Assembly (NCBI GenBank): GCA_016185955.1
Contig: JACPMQ010000019.1
Coordinates: 1 to 22,323, forward strand
DNA: 22,323 nucleotides
Source: Candidatus Woesearchaeota archaeon
GTDB taxonomy: Archaea; Nanobdellota; Nanobdellia; Woesearchaeales; GW2011-AR4
Reading direction: 5' to 3'
The notes under the pieces were generated by a model. The model had not been told where the DNA came from and did not search any database. It worked only from the letters and a program-made list of their open reading frames with translations. This document shows, piece by piece, positions 1-6,800 of the stretch (position 1 is its first letter; the number at the start of each line of letters is the position of its first letter). The position numbers and the translations under genes are program-made.

Positions 1-93
1 AACATTGTTTTGCTTTGGCCGTTGCTCGTCATTGACGAAACCGATAAACCATCCATTTGGCATCGTTTTGCCTTAACCACGGCTTGTCACTAT

Positions 94-129
94 CAAATTT
101 CCACTGCTCTTTAGAGCAGTGGAAATTTG
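94..129. repeat. Perfect 17-bp inverted repeat (hairpin)
   Basis: The arms CAAATTTCCACTGCTCT (94-110) and AGAGCAGTGGAAATTTG (113-129) are perfectly complementary and separated by only TT. No T-run follows on either strand, so it does not look like a simple terminator. The core TCCACTGCTC is shared with the hairpin at 12076-12108. Confidence 0.85.
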
Positions 130-201
130 GCAAATTACGCACAAGCATTCAATTCACAAAAACCTTTTATGTGGTGTTAGCAGTTACTCGCAAGCAAAAA
201 G

Positions 202-210
202 TTTATATAA
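202..210 (+). promoter_or_regulatory. TATA box of the glutaredoxin gene
   Basis: TTTATATAA preceded by an A-rich BRE-like tract. Archaeal initiation about 25 nt downstream would fall near 231, giving a short leader that contains the AGGTGA ribosome site at 233-238. Confidence 0.6.
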
Positions 211-243
211 AGATGCAGATTAAAAAAAATAAAGGTGAAATTT

Positions 244-474
244 ATGAAAGTGAAAGTTTACAGCACAAAAACATGCCCTTGGTGCATAAAGGTAAAATCC
301 TTATTAAAGGAAAAGAAAGTAAAATTTGAGGATATAGATGTTGGTGCTGACCAAAATGCTGCTAATGAAATGATAAAAAAATCAGGGCAGATGGGCGTTC
401 CTGTAATTGACATCAACGGAAAGGTAATAGTTGGCTATGACAAAGACGCTATAGAAAAGGCTCTCTCCCATTAA
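244..474 (+). CDS. Glutaredoxin / NrdH-like thiol-disulfide oxidoreductase
   Basis: A 76-residue single-domain thioredoxin fold. The redox motif C11-P-W-C14 follows the first beta strand (VKVYSTKT), and the cis-proline segment GVPV (P53) and a following G-Y-D lie where glutaredoxins bind substrate. It probably reduces disulfides in cytoplasmic partners such as ribonucleotide reductase; the partner is not visible here. I chose ATG 244 because AGGTGA (233-238) sits 5 nt upstream. A GTG at 235 is in frame but would overlap that ribosome site. The length fits the shortest archaeal and bacterial mini-glutaredoxins. The next gene starts 43 nt downstream in the same direction, so the two may be co-transcribed. 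Confidence 0.9.
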   Translation: MKVKVYSTKTCPWCIKVKSLLKEKKVKFEDIDVGADQNAANEMIKKSGQMGVPVIDINGKVIVGYDKDAIEKALSH

Positions 475-517
475 AAATTTATAATTCTTAAAATTTATTA
501 AGAGATGATAATAACAA

Positions 518-1765
518 ATGGAAAAAAGCAATGTGTGTGTAAACTGCCAGAATATGCTTGCTAAAGTATCAGCTAAATTAAAATTAAATGAAACAGAGCT
601 GGACATTCTTACAACACCGAGAAGGACGTTTACTTTCAGCTTTCCGATAATAATGGACAACGGAAAAACAAAAATATTTACTGGCTACAGAATACAATTC
701 AACAATGCAAGAGGCCCTGCAAAAGGAGGCATAAGATTCCATCAAGATGTTGATTTGGAAGATGTAAAGGTGCTTGCCTTTCTTATGTCCCTAAAATGCG
801 CAGTTGCAGACATTCCTTTTGGAGGCGCTAAAGGTGGTGTTGCGGTTGATACTAAATCGCTTTCTTCCGGAGAATTGGAAAGAGTAAGCAGGGAATACAT
901 AAGAGAGGCATATAGATTTATAGGCCCTAATACAGATATACCTGCTCCTGATGTAAATACCGACTCAAAGATAATGGCGTGGATGCTTGATGAATATGAA
1001 AAAATCATAGGAAGGCATGCTCCTGCTGTAATAACAGGAAAGCCAATACAGCTTGGAGGCAGCTTGGTAAGGGACATTTCCACCTCTTTAGGCGGAATTT
1101 TTGTTTTGAAGGAAGTCACAAAAGAGCTTAAAATGAAAACAGAAAATGCCAAAGCGGTTGTGCAGGGATTTGGAAATGCAGGAATGAACGCTGCAAGAAT
1201 TCTTCACGAAAATAAATGGAAAGTGATTGCGGTAAGTGACTCAAAAACAGCGATTTACAATGAAAATGGATTGAATATACAGAAAGTCATAGAGCACAAA
1301 AAAAATAATAAGTCATTAAAGGGCTTTAAAGACGCAAAAGAAATAACGAATATGGAGCTTCTTGAGCTTGAGTGTGATGTGCTTGTTCCTGCTGCCATGC
1401 AAGATCAAATCACAAAAAACAACGCAAATAATATCAAAGCAAAAATAATTCTGGAGCTTGCGAACAGCCCTATAACTCCTGAAGCGGATTTAATGCTTGA
1501 AAAAAAGGGGATTAAGGTTGTTCCTGATATATTGGCAAATTCCGGTGGAGTTATAGTAAGCTATTTTGAATGGGTGCAGAACAGCATGAATTATTACTGG
1601 ACAAGGGAAGAAGTTTTAAAGAAGCTTGAAGAGCATATGATATCTGCAACAAAAGAAATCCAGAGAATATGCAGAGAAGAAAACTGCAGCATGAGAGATT
1701 CTTCTTACATTCTTGCAGTCAATAAAATACTGGAAGCTGAAAGGTTAAGAGGGGTTTTGAGATAA
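518..1765 (+). CDS. gdhA: Glutamate dehydrogenase
   Basis: A 415-residue Glu/Leu/Phe/Val dehydrogenase, normal length for the hexameric archaeal enzymes. It interconverts glutamate and 2-oxoglutarate plus ammonia using NAD(H) or NADP(H). The N-terminal dimerization/substrate domain carries GPAKGGIR (K69), SLKCAVADIPFGGAKGG with substrate-contacting K93 and catalytic K105, then the NAD-binding Rossmann domain with GFGNAG (217-222) and an acidic strand end (VSDS). The C-terminal PDILANSGGVIVSYFEW signature is intact. A CVNC pair lies near the N-terminus (C7, C10), unusual but of unknown meaning. The start at ATG 518 follows a weak GAGATGA site. The gene converges on the downstream minus-strand gene with a 33-nt gap. 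Confidence 0.96.
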   Translation: MEKSNVCVNCQNMLAKVSAKLKLNETELDILTTPRRTFTFSFPIIMDNGKTKIFTGYRIQFNNARGPAKGGIRFHQDVDLEDVKVLAFLMSLKCAVADIPFGGAKGGVAVDTKSLSSGELERVSREYIREAYRFIGPNTDIPAPDVNTDSKIMAWMLDEYEKIIGRHAPAVITGKPIQLGGSLVRDISTSLGGIFVLKEVTKELKMKTENAKAVVQGFGNAGMNAARILHENKWKVIAVSDSKTAIYNENGLNIQKVIEHKKNNKSLKGFKDAKEITNMELLELECDVLVPAAMQDQITKNNANNIKAKIILELANSPITPEADLMLEKKGIKVVPDILANSGGVIVSYFEWVQNSMNYYWTREEVLKKLEEHMISATKEIQRICREENCSMRDSSYILAVNKILEAERLRGVLR

Positions 1766-1798
1766 ATTGACGAAAAATTTGCAGTCAAATTTCCCACA
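1766..1798. terminator. Convergent intergenic spacer, possible bidirectional terminator
   Basis: A 33-nt gap between converging genes. It contains AAATTTGCAGTCAAATTT, two copies of the palindrome AAATTT around a 6-nt spacer, flanked by A- and T-rich runs. This could form a short stem on either strand. Assignment rests only on position and symmetry. Confidence 0.4.
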
Positions 1799-3649
1799 TT
1801 AAACATATAGTTTTATCTTGCTTCCTCTGTTGATGGAATCAAGAATCAGCTTTCCGATATTGTTGCTCTTTTTTATTTTTATAAGCCCTGTTTTGCCGGC
1901 TTTTGCCGTCATCAGAAATTTGTCATCAATATAAATATGCACATCCTTGTTCTGCATTTGAATGTCCAAATCTAATGTTATGCTTTTCTTGTCAATATCT
2001 GTCTTATAAGGAATTTCCTGATTGGCTGTCATATCTGTTTTTTTATTTTCGCTTCCAAGCTCTCTTACCTCTATGCTCATGCCAAGAGTTTTTTCTATCA
2101 TATCAATGTTTTTTCCCTGCTTCCCGATTATTTTTGCAATATCTCTCTCAGGAACATATACAACACATTTATTATCGCTTATTATTTCAACCTGCGCTTC
2201 TCTTGAATATTTTTTGAATTCGTCTTCTATTGTGTATGCAGCTAACTTATGAACTCCTTTTGGTTGCTTTGCTCCATTGTCTTGCACGGGAACTACCACT
2301 GTTTGCTCGCCATAGCTGTAGATTTCATAAGCTAATTTTCCAGTTTCAAAGTCGTTAACTACCACTACAGGTCTTGCTAAATCTGCTTCTGTCATTCCTG
2401 ATGGAACCTTAACTGTCATTTTTAACGACAATACCTTGTTAATGAAGCCGTCTTTTACAAAAACAACTGTGTCAATAATTTGAGGAATAACTCCCATTTC
2501 AACCCTTCCGATAAACCTTTGAATTGCATCAATTGGGTTTGTTGCGTGAACAACGCCTACCATGCCAACTCCAGCTAATCTTAAATCTGCAAAAAGCTTA
2601 AAGTCATCTGTATTTCTCATTTCATCGAAAAAAGTGTAATCGGGTCTTGATAACAGCAGAATGTCATGTATTTCCTGAGCATCAGCATGGCTTATTGCAT
2701 ATTGTGTTATGTTATCAGGCAAAATTAAGTCTCTTGGAGCCTCAACAGTTTTCACAATTTTATCTTTTGCTGCATAATATTCTGCAAGAGCCTGAGAAAA
2801 AGTGCTTTTTCCCATTCCCGGAGAGCCCGCAACTAAAATGCCTTCTGCCTGCTCTGCAATCTTTCTCATAAGCTTTTCACTCAATTTATAATCATCTAAA
2901 ACTAATCTTCTAACAGGCCTTACAGCCGTTATTTCCCAGCCATCTGAAAAGGGAGGCCTTGTTATAACAATCCTAAAATTACCCAGCTGCACAATAGTGC
3001 TTCCTTCCCGCTCTATTTCTATAAAGCCGTCTCTTCTTAGCTTTGCGTCTTCAATTATTTCCCTGCTTATATCCTGAATTTCTTCTTGCTTCAGCAATGA
3101 TTTTCTTAATGAGATAAAGGACCATTTTCCTGGCATTCCCTTTTTTGCATAAGGCATCACATTTTCCCTTAAATGGACTGACATGGTTGTTTCATCAAAG
3201 AATTTTTCCAGCTTTAATTTTTTTAAGCCTTTGTCAGGCTTTTTGAAATAAATTACTTTGACGCTGCGCGCTAATGCAACTTCCGACTGCACTTTGTCTG
3301 ATGTAATCAAGGTAGCATCCTCATCAAAGGCAAGCTGCCTTATCAAGGAGTCTATTTCGCCTAAAGAAGCATATCTTATTTCAGATGCTCTTGGCCTTTC
3401 GCCTTTAAAAGAAAGCAGATAATCATGTTTAGCGGAAAATTCCTTGATTTTTTTAATTTCATCCAATCCTAAAAAACCGATTGCCTTTCCCAAATTTGCT
3501 TGATGCTCTAATTCAGCAAGCACTGCCTCATGCAGAATAATCTCATTGGCAATAACTTCTTTATTGCTTATTTTTTCAGAAAGCAGCCCTTCTATAATTA
3601 CTGAAGTGTCCGGCACAATTTTTTCCAGAACAATATTTTCATTACTCAT
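1799..3649 (-). CDS. PIN-domain / secretion-type ATPase / KH-domain protein
   Basis: A 616-residue archaeal PINc-ATPase. The N-terminal PIN ribonuclease fold (about 1-140) has acidic residues where the metal site is expected: D14 in VPDTSV, a glutamate in ELEHQANLG, and the aspartate of TSD. A VirB11/PilT-like P-loop ATPase follows, with Walker A GSPGMGKST (275-283) and a later DEMR segment. A KH RNA-binding domain with the IIGKQGKNI loop (roughly 495-535) and a lysine-rich C-terminal beta domain complete it. The architecture suggests ATP-driven RNA handling or decay rather than pilus assembly; its substrate is not known to me. ATG 3649 lacks a ribosome site, but a TATA box 26 nt upstream implies a leaderless transcript, which supports this start. 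Confidence 0.92.
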   Translation of the reverse strand: MSNENIVLEKIVPDTSVIIEGLLSEKISNKEVIANEIILHEAVLAELEHQANLGKAIGFLGLDEIKKIKEFSAKHDYLLSFKGERPRASEIRYASLGEIDSLIRQLAFDEDATLITSDKVQSEVALARSVKVIYFKKPDKGLKKLKLEKFFDETTMSVHLRENVMPYAKKGMPGKWSFISLRKSLLKQEEIQDISREIIEDAKLRRDGFIEIEREGSTIVQLGNFRIVITRPPFSDGWEITAVRPVRRLVLDDYKLSEKLMRKIAEQAEGILVAGSPGMGKSTFSQALAEYYAAKDKIVKTVEAPRDLILPDNITQYAISHADAQEIHDILLLSRPDYTFFDEMRNTDDFKLFADLRLAGVGMVGVVHATNPIDAIQRFIGRVEMGVIPQIIDTVVFVKDGFINKVLSLKMTVKVPSGMTEADLARPVVVVNDFETGKLAYEIYSYGEQTVVVPVQDNGAKQPKGVHKLAAYTIEDEFKKYSREAQVEIISDNKCVVYVPERDIAKIIGKQGKNIDMIEKTLGMSIEVRELGSENKKTDMTANQEIPYKTDIDKKSITLDLDIQMQNKDVHIYIDDKFLMTAKAGKTGLIKIKKSNNIGKLILDSINRGSKIKLYV

Positions 3650-3670
3650 TTGAATTTGGTTATTGTTTTT

Positions 3671-3680
3671 ATTTATAAAT
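3671..3680 (-). promoter_or_regulatory. TATA box of the PIN-ATPase gene (leaderless)
   Basis: ATTTATAAAT, itself palindromic, is centred about 26 nt before the minus-strand ATG at 3649. That is the normal TATA-to-start distance in archaea, so transcription should begin at or next to the start codon. Confidence 0.6.
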
Positions 3681-3823
3681 TTATTGTATTTTTAGAAAAT
3701 TTCAATATTGAAAACTTTTAATATTTTATTATTTTAAATTATTTTCGCTATGGAAAAGATGTGAAAGAGAAAGATGTGCTAAAAGATGATTAGAGGGATT
3801 AAAATAGTTACAGCAAACGAACA

Positions 3824-3832
3824 TTTTTATAT
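3824..3832 (+). promoter_or_regulatory. TATA box of the giant surface-protein gene
   Basis: TTTTTATAT in the divergent 220-bp spacer (3650-3869). Initiation about 25 nt downstream (near 3854) would give a short leader with GGGGG (3856-3860) ahead of the GTG at 3870. The rest of the spacer is AT-rich and carries three loose AAAGATG repeats (about 3755-3790) and no gene that I can support. Confidence 0.5.
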
Positions 3833-3869
3833 CCTATCTTGAAATGTATGTTTTTGGGGGTGTAAAGGG

Positions 3870-6800
3870 GTGTTTAACCACTTGAAATTTTTTGTTATAT
3901 CCTTAGCTATATTTCTCTCTTCTTTATTTTCAGCTTTTGCAGATTGGGAAACTTATCAAGGCGACTTGCAGAATAGAGGCATAGCAAAAGGCATTGGATA
4001 TTTAGGCTCAAGGGATTTTGTAAATGTTACAATTTACAATGAAGGCACAAACAAACAGCCCCTTATTGCAGACATAAATAAAGACGGAAAAAATGAGATA
4101 ATTATTTTCTCATCGAATTATTTAAAAATTTTTAACAGCGACTTAAATTTGATTGAAGAAAAATTTGTTGGGAAACTGCAAGGGCAGCCTATAATTTTTA
4201 ACATAGACGATGACGAGTTTAAGGAAATAGTTTTTATTTCAAATATTTCTGCAATGCCTTATTTTTTTGCTTATGAATTCAATCAAAACTTCAAGCAAGA
4301 ATTTAACTTTAGCATTGCAAATAGCGCTGTTGGCAGCGGCGTAAAATGCACCCTAATGGCAGACACAAAAATCTGCGTTTTTATGGACAACAGCCAATAC
4401 GTGCATATTGTGAATTTAAGCTCAAAAACAGACAGCAGCTATTATACTTCTCCATATAATGATACAAAGGAAAAAATACCTTCAATAGCAGACTTGCACA
4501 ACGACAACAGCTTAGAAGCTGTTTTTTGGTTTGACGCAAATAAAAATAACCAGTATGGATTGATGGCATTTAATTTGGCAAACAGAAGCATCGACTCAAA
4601 TTTTAACGGAAATGGGACTGTTGATGATATAATGGTTCCTCATGGAGTAAACAACAAAAAATTTATTCTTAAGGGGCATCCCGTATTGGTTGATTTGAAC
4701 AACGACAAAAAATTTGAGGTTGCAGTAAGCATTTTTTATGATGACACTTTATACTCGTCGTATTATAGCTACTGGTTTACTGAGCTGTTTGTTTTTGCTG
4801 ACAACGGCAGCGCTCTTTTTAGAAAATGCGCAGAGGGCTTATCTAAAGGATATTGCGACAGAGGTAGTACTGAGTTAGGCGATATAGAAGGAACACATCC
4901 ATTCGTGCTTGACAGCAACAATGACAGCATGCAGGAAATATGCTTCATTAAAGACAAAAAGTGGTATGGAAATTTCAAAAACATGACGATAAACTGCTAT
5001 AACTATTCTGGAGGCATTTCGCATGATGCAGAATTATCTTTGGTTACAAATACTGTAGAAAACGCTATAGTCGCAGACATCAACAATGACGGGCTAATGG
5101 AAATACTGACTGAAAACAGAATTTATTCTATGGATGGAAAGGTAATATTTTATTATGGCTTTGGCTTAAACTTTGCTGTTCCTTCTGACATTGATGGAAA
5201 TAATGCTCTTGACATTATGCTGTCAAAAGACGGAAAAACCACCATTTATTTGGATAAAGCAAATTCTTTAGAAGTGAAAAATGTTTCTATTCTTCCCAAA
5301 ATCCCTTCTCAAGAGGATGCGCTAACATGCTCATGGGCAGTGAATGGCAGTGGAGCAGTAAATGCAAATGTTAACTGGCATAAAAATAATGTGATCTATT
5401 CAACAGAATTAAAATCAGATTGCATTGATAGTAATGCATGCTATTCAAAAAAAGAGATTTTTCCTTCTGAAACATCAAAAAATGACAAATGGAAATGCTC
5501 GGTTTCTGCAAACAACAAGAGTTACAGCTCTAATATTCTTTTTACTGAAAAACAAATTTTAGGCAAAAAATCAGAATGGATTGAAAGCTGCAATGCTCCA
5601 AATAGCTTATGTGTTCAAAGCGGAAAGGGCTACTTTAACAATGAAGTAATAAAAAATATAAGTGCAGTGCATGGCATGGAATTTGAGCCATTAACCGCGG
5701 ACATTAATAATGACAGAAAAAATGAAATAATTATTTTTTCAGGCTCAAAATTATTGTTGTTTAACCATACATTTGGGCTTATAGCGGAAAATGATATTGG
5801 CTACTTAAACGGACAGCCAACAATTTTTAACATAGACAATGACGAGAAAATGGAAATTATCTTTATTGCAAACATAAGCTCAAAAGCCCATCTTATGGCT
5901 TATGAATATGCATCAAATTTCAGTAAGCAATGCAATATAACCCTAAGCAACAATGCGATTGGCGCAGGAATAAGATGCGCTGATTTAAATAACACAAAAT
6001 CATGCTTTTTCAAGGACAACAAGAATATTTTTTATAATTTTAATATGGAATTGTGCAAGCAAACCGCGAATTTAACCACAAACAACATTACAGATACTTT
6101 GCCAACAGTTCCAACTTTATTGGATTATGACAACGATGGAAAAACAGAGGCTATGTGGTGGTTTGACAATAACAGCAATAAATACCCGGGAATTGCAATA
6201 ATTGAAATTGAAACTATGAGCTTTGATACAAATTTTAATGACATTGGATTTATAGATGATGTAACAAAAGGCAGCGGCTATGATTATGTTGGGACTTTCG
6301 AGACTTTGAAAGGCAATCCAATTTTTTATCAAAATGATAATGCTGGCAGTTATGAGATTTTAGTTTCTTACAACAATGAAAAAAGTGCAACACGTGGCGG
6401 TTCTATTTGCTACAACAGTGTTTTAAAAACGTATGACAGCGACGGAACATTGATATGGGCTAATACGCCAGCGCCATGCGAATTTTTTGGAATTTCTCAT
6501 TGCGATATATCCACACCTATTATTTTAGATGCTGACAAAGATAGTTATAAGGATATATGCTTTATTATGAAAGGGGATGAAGAATGTTATCCAGGTATTT
6601 TAAATGACTATATTTACTGCATTAATAGATTTGGAAAAAATTTAGAAGGCTATCCAAAAAACACTCCTGATGTAAAGCGCTATGGAAGCTTTCCAGTCCA
6701 ATATAATACTCCTTTATATGCTGCTGATATGGATAATGACAATGAAGAAGAGATTATAGGTCCCGGATATATTTGGAAATTGAACGGCACAATATTAAAG

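Larger units (their letters stand above)
1..243. other. Non-coding leader region with hairpin and repeated motifs
   Basis: I see no convincing gene here. An open frame crosses from 57 into the glutaredoxin, but it has no ribosome site and its later part is only the wrong frame of that gene. The stretch holds a 17-bp perfect hairpin (94-129), a 16-mer TTTGGCATCGTTTTGC (56-71) whose reverse complement recurs at 12131-12146, a weak 58-nt periodicity (3-31 against 61-89), and the 15-mer GGTGTTAGCAGTTAC (173-187), which recurs with one change at 15058-15072. A TATA box at 202-210 serves the next gene. Confidence 0.6.

Noticed and set aside
1..130. CRISPR array
   Set aside because: Only two divergent units at 58-nt spacing, agreeing at about two thirds of bases; no conserved repeat and no cas gene nearby.
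57..329. 90-codon open frame before and across the glutaredoxin gene
   Set aside because: No ribosome site, no recognisable protein features, and it runs out of frame through the glutaredoxin gene. The hairpin at 94-129 lies inside it.
1799..3649. Type IV pilus or secretion ATPase
   Set aside because: The P-loop domain resembles PilT/VirB11, but the N-terminal PIN and C-terminal KH domains and the lack of any pilin or membrane partner genes point to RNA handling.
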